The notes: generated by a model not told the origin, from the letters alone. A stretch of DNA of 64,000 bases from Agelas oroides (GCA_949130485.1 OX422185.1:9300118-9364117); one strand, 5' to 3'; counted from the first letter of the stretch, positions 1-42,097 are shown. Numbers and translations: made by a program.

Positions 1-855
1 AGGAAGGATACTGATAGCAATCAATTGGGCACTGTGGAACAGGCTTGCAGGACTAAAAAACCTAGACACTCATTACTAAACATTTTCTGCTGAAGCCCTT
101 AACTCTCTCTTAATGAGATTGTGGCCTTGTAGACAGGAGCCTGGAGTTTGCAGATGTTTCCCACATCCCTGCCCACTACTTGTATAGTGGGTTATCTGTA
201 TCTCTCTGTTGGGCTATGGGGCTGCCGTCACCATGGTAACCGAAATGGGGGTGGTTTGATAGTCTCCACACTTCCATGGTAACATATTTGCAGTTAATTG
301 CGAAGCTGTACTCGAAGCTGTACTCCAAGCATATCGGGGAGATTTGTAAAATAGTGCACAGTATACATCCCACCGTATGGTATGGTATATGCTCACCGTG
401 TCTCTACTATATCTCTATCTCTAAGGTCAGCTACAGTGTACCCATTCCCTGCACATGATATCATACCTTTAAAAGACCTTTAAGCTGAACTGCCCCCAAG
501 ATGAACCTATAGTGACCTGAGTTTAAAGGCTTCTGTCAATTGTGGGTACAGAGTGATAAAAGGTGTGAAGAGTGCATTATTACACAAAATCAATTTTTGT
601 TCTCCTTGTACTTGGTAACATTACTGGTAGCCTCATTTTTATATTTTATTCTAATCTACAATAGTACACAGAAGAAGCTGAAAAGCACTGAAAATGAGAA
701 AAGCCTGCGAGCATTTGATCAAGACACTATAATGACACAAAATGGACTTGGGGGGAGGAGTCCATAATCAAATATGCATACAGTAAGCTTAAAATTGAGT
801 TCCTTACTAGTCAAGCTGAGTAGTTTGGACCACACAAAATGTCTGGAATCCCCAA
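1..855. other. Upstream non-coding sequence, nothing recognised
   Basis: I see no supportable gene. Short open frames occur, one with a hydrophobic stretch at 590-660, but none shows a family signature or a convincing pair of splice sites. The sequence is AT-leaning and has no long repeat. Confidence 0.4.
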
Positions 856-1596
856 AAGTGGTGGGCATGTGTAAAAACTGGACTACCGGATCACCCGGAT
901 CACCAAAAATGCGTGCAAAAATCGAATGGGCAATTATGAAGTGCTTACGCGCGTACGTAATTGACCTCGTTCCAGGCCCCGCCCACCTCTTTCTCGCTTT
1001 TGCTGTACAGGGAATGTTGTAAGCCTGCACCTATCAGACTAGCAGTATTCCGTCTTGGTCGTCTGGCTTGACATTTCTAAGGCCTTCAAGGACATGTAAA
1101 AGCCTCCAAGGTGTAGCTGAGCCATTCTTTGTCAGAGCCGGCAGAGGTAATTCACGATAGTTACGTGCACGCCAAAAGCTCACTGCAACAGTTTCCTACG
1201 CAAATGCCGACTTGCTGAAACCAAACAGTGTGCGTAGCAAGCCGTAGCACAGAGTACCGTGAGAAACTCTGATTGGGTAGATACTAGTAACTAGCTAGCT
1301 GGCTTACCTCGTGTGCAAGTGACTGTCCCTCTGCGCCTTGAAGTAGTGGAGCTTTTCATGAATGCCTTCCTTCGTGCCACAGCCTCAAAAGAGGCAGACT
1401 ATACAAGTAAGGTTGGAGGCCGCTACATAGCCTGAAAGTAGACTTTGGCCTGGACAATACTGTCAAGAGCAGTCTAATAATATACGTTTACTGCGCATGT
1501 GCAAAAACTTATAACTGGCCGTTCGATTTTTTTCTCAAATTTTCGGTGATCCGGGTGATCCGGCAGTCCGGCTTTTACACACGCCCAGAAGTGGTG
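856..1596. mobile_element. Non-autonomous TIR element with 8-bp target duplication
   Basis: Imperfect inverted ends face each other: GGCATGTGTAAAAACTGG from 864, and its complement near 1560-1588, sharing a GATCACC/GGTGATCCGGGTGATCC core. The 8-mer AAGTGGTG lies directly outside both ends (856-863 and 1589-1596), as expected for a hAT-type target duplication. The interior of about 725 bp has no transposase, so this looks like a MITE. Confidence 0.65.
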
Positions 1597-3790
1597 AAAC
1601 ATTCAATGTTCCAGACCTTAATTACCACATGACAGTCACAGTCTGCCACAGAGTGCAAAGAGTGAAAACTGAGAAGGCCTGAGAATGAAGCTAAAAGTTG
1701 GAACTTAGAATCTAATACTTGTATGTGTTCAAATTACTAAATTGCATAGCAGACATGTCATTACAGTACCTACTAGGGTACATGCATGAAGGAAGTAACC
1801 AATTGGGGTAGACTCAGCATTCAGTGACTGACTGCAGTACCTGAAGGTCCTTCAACTGGCCTTCATGGAGAACTGTAGTGCTGTCATACATGCAAACTGA
1901 TAAGTGATGGAGTTAGATTAGGGACACTGACAGACACTGTACCTGCGAGGGCCTCTGGGGGCCTAAAATGTGACATACATTTGACATTTATACGTGGGGC
2001 CAACAACACAACATGACTACCAAGCAATCCTTTCTACACTTATTACATCACGCTACACTAGTACTTTACGATTACCAAACCACTTACTTTACATCTGTAA
2101 CATACCTTTGTGGCAGCCTTGGAATAACATTCTGATTGTACCACCATGTTCAAAGTGCCCTAATGACTGAACTTCCAATAAAGGCAAGATTTGTATTCAC
2201 TGCCTTGACACTTCATTAACTGACATGTCTACACAGCTTGTATGAGTGTTCATGAAAGTTAAGCACTTTAATGCTTCAAACACAGTGAGGCAATTCAATA
2301 TGCAATGGATAATATATGTTAGATTTCAACACCGACTGCTACATACATGTTGATAATAACCACAGAAACTGCATAAAATTAGAAATATACCACAAAACAA
2401 TTGGAGGGGTTTGACCACACCCAGTGTTTCTGTATGTTGCAATAATCCTGAGCATCTGTTATAGTACGTATCTGTTGTGGACAGAAGTGTATTAGCTACT
2501 GAGCTATGTACAATAATCCCACTGCTCCTCTCATAACATAACAATACTGTTGCAGTAATACACTGCTGTTGCAATACACTGCTGTTTTAGTTCATTCTGG
2601 ACCTTCGTCAGGCTTAGACAAACAACTCAACACTTTAGTCCTATAAACATCGGGTGGTAGGCATGTTGTACCATCAGGATCTTCTTGTCTGCAACAAAAA
2701 TATGTACAGCAATCACAGTATTGTTCTGCTAGTCAGTTGTGAATGTTTGCTTCAAAAATACTTCAATGAGTTATTGCATGATTTTAATGCAAGAGTGATT
2801 AGACAGCAGAGAGTGACGGAGCTTGATCAAACAAAGCTGCCTCAAGTAAGGGCTATGCATGTGTAACCAGCTAGGCTGCTTATAGACTTCAGAGATTTAA
2901 TTCAAGCTGGTTTTATGGTTTGAGCATCAAGCATAGTCCAGCATAGCCCAGCACTTCAGCCACTGTGGTTGCCCTGGCATGACTAATGGCTGTACTCGCT
3001 TCATGAACAACACTTCTCTGTAAAATAAAAAAAGATAGACATACATGTTGTACAAAAGTCACCCACTGTGCAGGGCACTTTTTGACCTCATCAGCTGCCT
3101 GCACTGGGGTGGGTGACCAGGATGCTATCTCTGGTGAGGACTGTCTCAGACTATGAAATAAGCGGCTACTCACTCAGGCTCATAATGTTATGTGAAGCAT
3201 CTCACTGACAACAACTGTCAGCATCCCCAATAATTCTGTGTCATTAGAGTTGTATATCTTCCGTAAGTGCTGTTTGTGAGACTGTTTATTCATCCCACAC
3301 TCCTGTTTACTGTTCTGAATGGATCCACATGGTTTGCAAACATTATGTTTCTGTCAAGGGTCGGTACCATTTACTCAATATCCATTTGAGGAGTTCTGAT
3401 ACAGTGTGTAGGTGTGTGTCACAAAACAAGGGTGTTTAGTGTTGATCATCGAAAGATTCGATCCAAACAAGACCTGAATCATGCAGTGCCATAGCTTCAG
3501 CATGCCACGCCAGGTTCAGCAGATAGTTGTTGCTCAAATTCCATATAGCTCTCTCCCTCTCCCTGACATATGGCACAAGCATGGATGGCTTCAACCAAAC
3601 TGTACCTCATCAGATGAAGTATTCTTCATTGTGTAGTAGTTACCACTCAGCCACTTATTTAAGCCTGTGCCAAACGTGGAAGGGTGGTAAAATAACTGCA
3701 CATATGTTTAGCACAAACAACCAGACAGTTGATTTTGGTTAATGCATCAGGAGATACTATAATAGTTGCCTTTACTTGTCCTGGATAAAC
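1597..3790. other. Non-coding sequence upstream of the minisatellite
   Basis: No gene, RNA or transposon end could be supported. Any 5' untranslated exon of the CABIT-SAM gene may lie here or further upstream, but I cannot place one. Confidence 0.3.
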
Positions 3791-3793
3791 TGT

Positions 3794-5318
3794 AGCACCT
3801 ATAGACTGTAGCGTAGAGTCCAGTCAATAGGCACAGCACCTGTAGACTATAGTGTAGAGTCCAGTCAATAGGCACAGCACCTATAGACTGTAGTGTAAAG
3901 TGTAGTCAATAGGCGCAGCACCTATAGACTGTAGCGTAGAGTCCATTCAATAGGCGCAGCACCTGTAGACTGTAGCGTAGAGTCCAGCCAATAGGCGCAG
4001 CACCTGTAGACTGTAGTGTAAAGTCCAGTCAATAGGCGCAGCACCTATAGACTGTAGTGCAGAGTCTAGTCAATAGGCGCAGCACCTATAGACTGTAGCG
4101 TAGAGTCCAGTCAATAGGCGCAGCACCTATAGACTGTAGCGTAAAGTGTAGTCAATAGGCGCAGCACCTGTAGACTATAGTGTAAAGTGTAGTCAATAGG
4201 CACAGCACCTGTAGACTGTAGCGTAGAGTGTAGTCAATAGGCGCAGCACCTATAGACTGTAGCATAGAGTCTAGTCAATAGGCGCAGCACCTATAGACTG
4301 TAGCGTAGAGTCCAGTCAATTGGCGCAGCACCTGTAGACTGTAGCGTAGAGTCCAGTCAATAGGCGCAGCACCTATAGACTGTAGCATAGAGTCTAGTCA
4401 ATAGGCGCAGCACCTATAGACTGTAGCGTAGAGTCCAGTCAATTGGCGCAGCACCTGTAGACTGTAGCGTAGAGTGTAGTCAATAGGCGCAGCACCTATA
4501 GACTGTAGTGTAGAGTCCACTCAATAGGCGCAGCACCTATAGACTGTAGCGTAGAGTGTAGTCAATAGGCACAGCACCTATAGACTGTAGCGTAGAGTCC
4601 AGTCAATTGGCGCAGCACCTGTAGACTGTAGCGTAGAGTGTAGTCAATAGGCGCAGCACCTATAGACTGTAGTGTAGAGTCCACTCAATAGGCGCAGCAC
4701 CTATAGACTGTAGCGTAGAGTGTAGTCAATAGGCGCAGCACCTATAGACTGTAGCGTAGAGTCCAGTCAATAGGCGCAACACCTATAGACTGTAGCGTAG
4801 AGTCCAGTCAATTGGCGCAGCACCTGTAGACTGTAGCGTAGAGTGTATTCAATAGGCGCAACACCTATAGACTGTAGCGTAGAGTCCAGTCAATAGGCGC
4901 AGCACCTGTAGACTGTAGCGTAGAGTCCAGTCAATAGGCGCAGCACCTATAGACTGTAGCATAGAGTCTAGTCAATAGGCGCAGCACCTATAGACTGTAG
5001 CGTAGAGTCCAGTCAATTGGCGCAGCACCTGTAGACTGTAGCGTAGAGTGTAGTCAATAGGCGCAGCACCTATAGACTGTAGTGTAGAGTCCACTCAATA
5101 GGCGCAGCACCTATAGACTGTAGCGTAGAGTGTAGTCAATAGGCGCAGCACCTATAGACTGTAGCGTAGAGTCCAGTCAATAGGCGCAACACCTATAGAC
5201 TGTAGCGTAGAGTCCAGTCAATTGGCGCAGCACCTGTAGACTGTAGCGTAGAGTGTATTCAATTAGCGCAGCACCTATAGACTGTAGCATAGAGTCTAGT
5301 CAATTGGCGCAGCACCTA
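3794..5318. repeat. 41-bp minisatellite, about 37 copies
   Basis: The unit begins GCACCTATAGACTGTAGCGT and ends near AGTCAATAGGCGCA. Copies are spaced 41 bp apart and differ at a few fixed positions (CTATAG/CTGTAG, GCGTAG/GTGTAG/GCATAG, CCAGTC/TGTAGTC/CCACTC, ATAGG/ATTGG). A run of variant units near 4580-4860 is repeated in the same order near 4990-5270, an offset of 410 bp or ten units. This shows block-wise duplication inside the array. It lies about 0.6 kb before the first recognised exon of the CABIT-SAM gene. Confidence 0.95.
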
Positions 5319-5776
5319 CTGTATGTAGCAGTATTCACACTAATTTATTGATGCAGATGCACAAATTAGAAGAACGTATGCACTTCTTGAAAATTGTGCA
5401 CTTAAAACCTCCATGTGCCTATTAACTGTTTTTTATGATATGTGCTTGCACATTGAGCACCAGATATGTGACTCTCGATAAACATGTGCAAACATATGGA
5501 TACAGTACCATGTCAGAACGGAATGGACAATAAACCCTTTCGAATGTGCTGTATTTCACTCACTGAGGATGCAGACACCGTTATATGTTCAAACATCTTA
5601 CGAGTGTATGACTTGTGATGCAATAGGCTTGTTATGATTGTTGTTGTGTGTGTTGTTGTTGTTGTCACACACACACCAGATCAGAGTAATGTGGTTCCAT
5701 GCTAGTGGGTATAATCAGCATTGTTGTGCAGTTTGGGGGAATAGTGATGTACACATATGCATTTGCTGCCATCACA
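5319..5776. other. Unique sequence between minisatellite and CA repeat
   Basis: No coding signal. A GTT-rich stretch at 5636-5665 precedes the CA microsatellite. If exon 1 is only preceded by untranslated sequence, the promoter could be here, but no TATA box is clear. Confidence 0.3.
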
Positions 5777-5877
<101 letters not shown>

Positions 5878-5899
5878 CCTCAATATTCACAGCTTCATC

Positions 5900-35117
<29,218 letters not shown>

Positions 35118-35290
35118 TCATTTGTCACAAATCAAACAGACTTCACCTGGAAGCAAGTCTTACCTTTTCCAGTGTTACAAATTAATGTCATAGCTTTGTA
35201 CTATGCTAATATTACAGTGGCTTGGTTATTTGTATTTTTATAATGATTGTGTGTGATTTTTACAATAAATTCCACATTTTGTAAAGTTAA
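35118..35290 (+). terminator. 3' UTR and polyadenylation signal of the CABIT-SAM gene
   Basis: AATAAA at 35264-35269, about 150 bases after the stop, followed by a T-rich stretch. It is the first canonical signal after the stop. Confidence 0.6.
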
Positions 35291-36087
35291 AGTTGCGTAT
35301 TATACAGGTGACTCTAATGCAGACTGTAAACATGCTCAAAGGGGGGGTTGGAACCCGAGTGGACAAAACATTGCATTAAAGTATGCTTTTAAGTTGCATA
35401 AAAGTGCACCTCTGCTTGTAAACTAAACTTCCTGTAGATGTGTGCAAACAGGCTTAAAGAGCTTAAAACCAGAGTAAACCAAATATTGCATGGAAGTATG
35501 TAAATTTCATTTGAAGCACCTTTGCTTGAATATCTAGGTTCAAAGGGCAACTAAACTTCCTGAGGCGTTTCCATGTATACATTCTAGAGGGTGAAATACA
35601 TTGATTGGATAACTTTGTCTTGAACTTGGTGTGTTGTCATGGTAAATGACTGATTCAGCTCAACATTTAACTACTAATCTTGTATAAGTTATAAGTTGGT
35701 GCATGAACATTTTTAAGCTGTATAGGTATGGAGTTCTAGCTGCCTCTGCATGAGATAGCCTTGCTTCCACTGCCAACCCAACCCTGAACAACTTAGCTAT
35801 CAGCCACTTTGAATGACCAGCACCCTGTACCATTTCATCGTAAATGTGTACCAAGTTATACAATGTCACAACAAGTCCCCTCTCAGACCCAAAAATTTTG
35901 CATGGCACCTGTGCCACACTATTTCCTCCATGCACTTTGTATTTGTCACTTATCTATATCCCAGCTTACCGGGCCAGGGAATTCTTCCTTTTGAAACATG
36001 CCTTTTCTTGGTCTCCTTACTGTCGTATCCCTATACTAAGCTTGGTTTCCTGAAATGCTTGATCAGCACCAATAGCCAACTGGCCTT
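35291..36087. other. Intergenic sequence
   Basis: Imperfect repeats of CTAAACTTCCTG and GCACCT(C/T)TGCTTG lie near 35.4-35.57 kb. No gene is supported. Confidence 0.3.
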
Positions 36088-36692
36088 CTACAATCACTGG
36101 ACTGGATTAATTAGTGGAATGGACATTTTTTGTACTAAAAATCATTTTTGTGCTACCTAACAAGACTTAGTGTTTGTGTGGATCTTGCTCACTATACATA
36201 GCTATGTGACTGGGAGCAAAGAACTACCCCTCCATGGCATATAATGATGCTTATTGCTAGGTAACTGTGTAGGTGTAGTGGCTTTCTCTCCCTGTATTTA
36301 GTGTAGAAATCTGGCTTTCAAATCTGCAGTGAAGGTCCTAATGAGTATAGCTACTGATGAGATTTGCAGTCTGGCTTTTAATAGACTTTGTCATATACTT
36401 GACTAATGATCAACCTGCCAGTATAATCAAGTTAACCGTGCATTCAGTGTATAAGACAAGCAAGTTAAATCTATAGGTAAGTTGCCAGTGCTGAATGTAA
36501 TCAGTGAGGCCAGCTAGGAATGTTGTAGCTGGTGTGTGCCCATGCATCAGTATGACAGCTTGGTCAAAATCAGTTTGTGTGAGAAGGTTGTTTTGGGGTC
36601 AATGTAATGCATCATGCAACCCTAAATGCAAGTGAGACGCGTGAGCACAAAAGTGATTTTTAGTACAACAAATGTCCACTAGTCCAGTCTAA
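36088..36692. mobile_element. CTACAATCACTGGACTGG element, worn copy
   Basis: CTACAATCACTGGACTGG, then GGACATTTTTTGTACTAAAA, at the left pairs with TTTTTAGTACAACAAATGTCC and CTAGTCCAGTC at the right. It is a 0.6-kb relative of the complete 1.5-kb element at 45.1-46.7 kb; the right terminus is incomplete and no clear target duplication remains. Confidence 0.6.
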
Positions 36693-37289
36693 ATTGCATA
36701 ATAACACTATGGCATGTGTTCAGGTCTACCTAACCTTGCTCAATTAATGCATTCAGCATTGGCAATGTAGATATTGCTGAACTGAGAATGAGGTCGTGTA
36801 TACTGCAGTTACTTGGTCACACTGACAAGGTATACAAGCTCAATTATGAAAGTAATAGCTAGAACTAGTTCAAATAATATAAGCAGTTTTCAAATCCCCT
36901 CTGTAGTGACAATGATCTCACTGTAAACTCAGGTTGTCTACACCAAAACAGTATGGGAGAAAACGTAAGCCACTACAAAGACCTCCCCTGTTGCTGACAA
37001 TTTGCTGTAGCATTTACTTCAAATTCCATGGTTGTCCCTCCTGGAATAAGCTATGAGTCCAATGAATGCCCATGCAGAGAGAAGCTGCAGGGCGTCCACA
37101 CAACAATACAGGCAAGTGAGTCTCAATGGATAGTGATTGGATGAAGGTTGTATTTCCTTGTCCATATGGCCAAAATATATTGCCATACGCGCACAAGAAT
37201 GTCTCCACGCACTGTTTCGTCATTGTGCGTGCCAGCCCCGACAACAGCGCTAGCGGAAATGCCGATACTTCATCAGCACGTCTGAATTA

Positions 37290-37303
37290 ATAAAGATCTC
37301 GGC
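37290..37303 (+). promoter_or_regulatory. Candidate core promoter of dispanin gene 1
   Basis: ATAAAGATCTCGGC lies 88 bases before the ATG. The second dispanin has ATAAAAGTCTCGGC 92 bases before its ATG, while other upstream sequence differs. The TATA-like half plus a shared TCTCGGC suggests a retained core promoter. Confidence 0.45.
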
Positions 37304-37377
37304 CTAAACCGGAGTGCATTTAGCTAAGCAAGTACCGCCGTCGCAAAGTGGAGCATCGAGCTATAGGTGTACTGATT

Positions 37378-40300
37378 ATGGCTACCTACCAGCTGCGTAA
37401 GTTTTGCCATATTTGTTAAAATAGTGCTGTACAATCATTTGTGTACATGAACCGTCTGCAATTGCAAATTTTTTCTTGCAGCTGCTTACACTCCTGTCCA
37501 GGAGCCACCGCCTTCCACGCATGACCAACCAAGCGTGGCAGTGCAACCCGGATACTACCAACCTGTACCAGCGCAAGCTACCGCCGCCAACTTTACGGTA
37601 TGCCACATGCACACATGCCGACTAACTGCATGTAGTTCACTTGACTCATGACATCGGTCGTTCACAACAAAGTCAGGCTGGTACGGAAAAGTCCGGGCCA
37701 TGTAGAGGTGTATACAACGCCTAGCTTTAGATGAAAAGTCTACCGCATGGCCGTAGCAAGCGGTCGGGCTGGTCGGGTTTTGGCCCGACCACTTTTTCAC
37801 AGACAAAACTGATTTCATTTGCGAAGCGATCGATCTCCGAACAAATTTAGTGCTGCGGGGCATGCCTTCCATATGTTATGATATGTAGCTGCTACGTACA
37901 CTAAGTTACAGGCAATCTGCGATCACTATCTCACAGAGAGTACGTGTAGCAACTATTGAAATTCTGTTTGCAAAGAATTGCAGAACATACGAGATTTAGG
38001 GCCTAAAAATGGCCTCAGAAGCGATCTCCTAGCGTCGAATTTAACAAAATTTTCCTGGGGGAGCATGCCCCCACACCCCCCAAATATTACATGCGGTATG
38101 TAGACTTGGCCACACCACCTTGAAATAGCTTGCTACGGCCCTGTACCGTCTGAAATCGGTTTACTAGCCTGGATGCTGATTTTGTTGCCGCAGTGCGTCG
38201 GTTTGCAGAGACACCCCTAATGGAACGCACGCTAACCATCAGTGCGTGTATAAATAACGCTTTTTCAATCTGGTGGTTAAGTTCAACAAAAACAAAAAAA
38301 AAAAGAAAAAAGTGGAACAAGCAGACTAGGTATACATACAAGGATTATTAGTTCGTAAACATTTGGTTGGTATAGCTGATCATCACATAGGAAGTACAAA
38401 CTAACCTGCATGACTGCTCATATTGGTAATGTGGGTGTATACTGTAGGGTCCCTCAATTCACTCCTTGTATACAAAAATCACACCAAATGCCTTAGCTAA
38501 ACCCCTGGCACCACCACAAAGATTACATGTGTCCAGGTACAATCATTTCAATTTTATTACGTGCTATAGTCAGTGGAGCTTAAACTTCAAGTATTGATTC
38601 ATATGACATCGAATAAGCTGCTGGTGGCCTATTGGGTAAAGCATCAGACTGCAGATTGAAGTGTCCAAGGTTCCAGAGATTTATATTTCTCTTCCAAGTG
38701 CACTCAGCCCTACCTCAAAAATTGAGTAGAAGGTTTTTCTTCGCATCCTTCGGAGGGAATGTTAAGCCATTCAGCCATTGGTCCAAGGAACCCCTTAAAA
38801 TTAGCCTAAGTGCTATTGGGGATTTCCTTGTTAACTGGGTCATCAGTAAACCATTAAAATATATATATATATATTATTAAACAGAACGTGATTTTAACTT
38901 CACCTAACAAGTTAGGTTTGCTTGATGTTTTTATGCTGCAATAACTGTACACCTTTGAATGTGTTAAGCAGATCAAACGTCCTCCTACTTCTCTGGGACA
39001 CCACACCTTCCGTCAACCCCTCCATCATCACTCACAACCCCTTCTTAGAAAACTTGTTGCTATGTTTGCCATGGGCTTGAATACATGTATGTGCCAAAAC
39101 TTGTCTATCACAAAACAGTATAGTAGCCTAAAGTTCAAATGACTACAACACACCCCCATGATGCTTAGTGAACCTGAGAGTTTAGTGATGTGTGTTTACT
39201 GATTCTGAAATTTATGTAGTACTGCTAAAGTTTGCTGAAATATCTAATGAAATGCAAGAGTGAGCATACACTTAAAACAATTATTATAGACAGTCATGCA
39301 TAACTACACTCTGTCCATAATTTTAAAATAGTGACAAGAGGCATGGAAACACAGGGGGGGAAAATAGATTGAATGCAGCAAAGGCATTTGAATGCATGAG
39401 AGGGAGGCAGTAGCTACTGATCATGTATGAACCACGAATTGTTTGGTGTCACAGAACATTCTCATATAATTTAGCATATAGCTACATACACTAAAATTTG
39501 AAGCCAAGATGATATGCCTCATTTCTAGGTAGTTAAGAATGTTTGCGAACAATAAGGTATCACTTCTTGGAATGGATTATTTGGTAGGTAATCTCTGTTG
39601 TTGTGACACTATCAGAATCCAGAGAATGCCTCCAAATAAGTTTTCTTGAATAGCAGACTAATTCAACAAAATGTCTTTGAGTTGGAGGAGTTCAGAAGAC
39701 TTATTTAGAAGCAAGACCTAAGGTTGCGGTTGAAAGATGGTCAAATGTCTTTGAACAAAACTAACCTATATGCATAAGGTGTTCAAGGTGCAGAACACCA
39801 ATTTAGAAGCCATCCCTAAATTGTTTGTCATGCACATGCAACTGAGATGACTAAAATATGGGTGAAGTACCCCCAAATGTTTGTACTATATGAGCGCACT
39901 ATATAAAGTCACTTCATTGTTTGATACCATCAGTAATAGGACTTGCCCTTCGAAATTTGGTTGAAGCCATGCAAGTTTTGGTGCATGTCATGGTGAATAT
40001 GCATGCCAAGAAGGTAGCCAAATTTGGTCTACATAAGGAAGTGGCTAACCTCAACTGCATGACTTTCAAGAAAACTTATTTGGTGCTTTCCTTAGTTGCA
40101 TGCACTGATGCAACTGAGATGACCTCATTGTACTCTAAATCTTTGTCCATGAAGGTTGTGCAGGCTCCACCAGTTGTCCAAACATTGGCCTACACTGAGA
40201 GCAAGCCTGACAACTACCTTGTGTTCTCAGTCCTCACCATGCTGTTCTGCTGCTTCATCTGTGGACTCATTGCACTCATCTACAGCCTCAAGGTATAAAC

Positions 40301-41893
40301 TTTGTCATAACATTTTACCACCCACCATCATTCATCCACCCGCTACCACTGATTGTAGGGCTTAGTACCAGAGCAGCCTCATCATTGCAAAGAGTGTCTC
40401 TATCTTACTGTATCATACTTCACCATCTAGCACATTTAAAATCCACTCAGTAGCTTAGCCAAACCCGGGCCCACCTGGGCCTGGGCACAGGTGTCAGCAT
40501 CTGCAAAATTGAACATCGTAGTATAGCTATTTGCATCTAATGATGCAGTTTCCTATGGTCTCTTAACCTCATCATAGAGGGTATATTATCTATGACCTCA
40601 CTGTTTGCAAATTTGGCATTGCTACCAAAGTCATCAGTCGGAACTACTCCCGTTTCCAAAAGCATTTCAAAATGGCCTAGAAATAGCCTCAGGACCAACT
40701 TGAGTGGCTCCAAAATGCAATAATTTCCTAGGGGAGCATGACCCCAGCTCCCGCCCCAAAAGTTCACAGAAATTCATGCAGTGCCCGGGCATCGTCTGTA
40801 ACCTGGCTACGCCACTGTTTTAGTATTTTCGAGTCAAAGAGCCCACCATATGCTGATTGTGAGCCCCTATCAGGTAGCTGCTTATATAATTAGATCATGG
40901 CTTTTAGCCTGACATTTCCAGATATGGTAATAACTGTTATGATAACACCACTATATATGATACTACCAGTAGGATAATTGTGAGCCCATACAATGAATGG
41001 GTTCCATAGCTTTTGGCATGCAGGCATCGTGCCTGCCATGCATATACTGGTATGGTGATAGCATGTGCTCAATTGAGAGCCCATATAATGGTCAAATAGA
41101 GTTTTCTAGCCTGATATTTTTCTGTTATTTACTTCCAAGTATGACACTTTTTTAATGCTGCCAGTGCATCATGGGCAATTAGAACATAATATTATTTAAT
41201 TTGGTTAGACCATTCTGGTTCAGAGCCCTTCAATTCATCTCTCCACTAGTACTGTAAATTCAGCCATTCATTTAAAGATTTAATGATTTTCCCTAGTTTT
41301 TACCAGATTGAGAATAATCAAACTCCCTCCACATTGATTTTGATTCCCCTCTTTATGGGTTGTAGCAAGAGCGCATAATGACGTCATTTTTGACGTCATT
41401 ATGCGCTCTTGGTTTTAGCTATACCTGGATTATATAGCTGTTGCTATAGATTATTTCTGGTCACTAATTTTTTCTCCTACAGTGGCTATTAGCTCTATCA
41501 TGCAACATAGCTTGTAAAATTGTATGTGTCACTACTTGCATGTAGCTCCAAGTTAAACTCCTTTAGTAGCTAATTCCTCTAAAATGCTTACCTGCTCATT
41601 TTCACACTAAAATGTTCACTTGGCTACCCAATCCATCTATGCAACTCTACCTTTGCTCAATATTCGCCCAGGTCGACTCTAGTTGGAACAGTGGAGATCT
41701 AGAGGGTGCTAGACAAGCAGCCCAAACTGCTAAGAACTGGAACATTGGAGCCCTGGTGTCTGGGATTGTCACAATTGTTTTAGTCATCATTGTAGCAATT
41801 GTGATTCCAGTAGTGACTGTGGCGATTGCGGCTGGTGCAGCTGGTGTGGTCAGTGGTGGATGTTATGACAGCTTTGGTGACTATATTTGCTGA
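37378..41893 (+). CDS. CD225/dispanin (IFITM-like) membrane protein 1, 4 exons, 161 aa
   Basis: Exons 37378-37396, 37482-37597, 40164-40292 and 41672-41893 (TGA); phases agree. Residues 1-45 are a proline/tyrosine-rich cytoplasmic N-terminus (PVQEPPPSTHD, GYYQPVPAQ). Exon 3 gives SKPDNYLVFSVLTMLFCCF and CGLIALIYSLK, the CD225 signature: first hydrophobic (intramembrane) helix with the double cysteine seen in IFITM proteins, then a short loop. Exon 4 begins VDSSWNSGD, AAQTAKNWNIGALVSGI, and gives the second transmembrane helix and a short tail. Dispanins are type-II-like membrane proteins; vertebrate IFITMs curb membrane fusion and PRRTs act at synapses, but in invertebrates roles are mostly unknown. 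AATAAA at 42070 may end the transcript. Tandem paralogue 9.6 kb downstream. Confidence 0.9.
37744..38140. mobile_element. hAT-like MITE in dispanin 1 intron 2
   Basis: CATGGCCGTAGCAAGCGG at the left pairs with GCTTGCTACGGCCCTG at the right (ending about 38143). CAGGGCCGTAGCAAGC-type ends are common in hAT MITEs. No clean duplication or transposase is seen. Confidence 0.5.
38618..38878 (+). mobile_element. tRNA-derived SINE with AT tail
   Basis: TGGCCTATTGGGTAAAGC (A box) and, 35 bases later, AAGGTTCCAGA (worn B box) head a sequence of about 260 bp that ends in TTAAAATATATATATAT. tRNA-like head, unrelated body and simple tail fit a SINE. It lies in dispanin 1 intron 2. Confidence 0.5.
38879..40163. 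other. Dispanin 1 intron 2, remaining part
   Basis: AT-rich, no further exon or clear element. The acceptor before exon 3 (GGTTGTGCAG) has a weak pyrimidine tract; the identical sequence precedes exon 3 of the second gene. Confidence 0.35.
40446..40820. mobile_element. hAT-like MITE in dispanin 1 intron 3
   Basis: CAGTAGCTTAGCCAAACCCG at the left pairs with the right end CCTGGCTACGCCACTG. The CAGTGGCGTAGCCA-type end is a common hAT terminus. About 370 bp with no coding capacity. Confidence 0.55.
41367..41410. repeat. Perfect 20-bp hairpin with two CRE sites
   Basis: AAGAGCGCATAATGACGTCA, a TTTT loop, then the exact reverse complement. Each arm ends in TGACGTCA, the palindromic CREB/ATF site. 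It lies in intron 3 of dispanin 1. Confidence 0.85.
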
Positions 41894-42097
41894 ACACAAG
41901 GCATGTACTCCCTGTGGTTACTCTACTGTACAGACAAAACTATAGTTTAGCATTTGGACTTTCCAGCTTGTCAGTATTAGCTAGTCACTCTATTGCACTG
42001 ACTATCAAATATTAAGGCTCATAATAATCTATACTCATAATTATACTTTGCATGATTAGCACCCTTGCCAATAAAATGACAAACATTAGAAATGTAG

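Noticed and set aside
540-767. Frame with a membrane-like stretch
   Set aside because: A single short hydrophobic stretch in AT-rich DNA, with no signature, splice sites or paralogue in the window.
3794-5318. CRISPR-like array
   Set aside because: Units are contiguous with no unique spacers, no cas genes occur and the DNA is eukaryotic. It is a minisatellite. The same holds for the 53-bp array at 59.3-59.8 kb.
37014-37244. 76-codon minus-strand frame upstream of dispanin 1, as a divergent gene
   Set aside because: No recognisable domain, splice site or promoter; likely chance.
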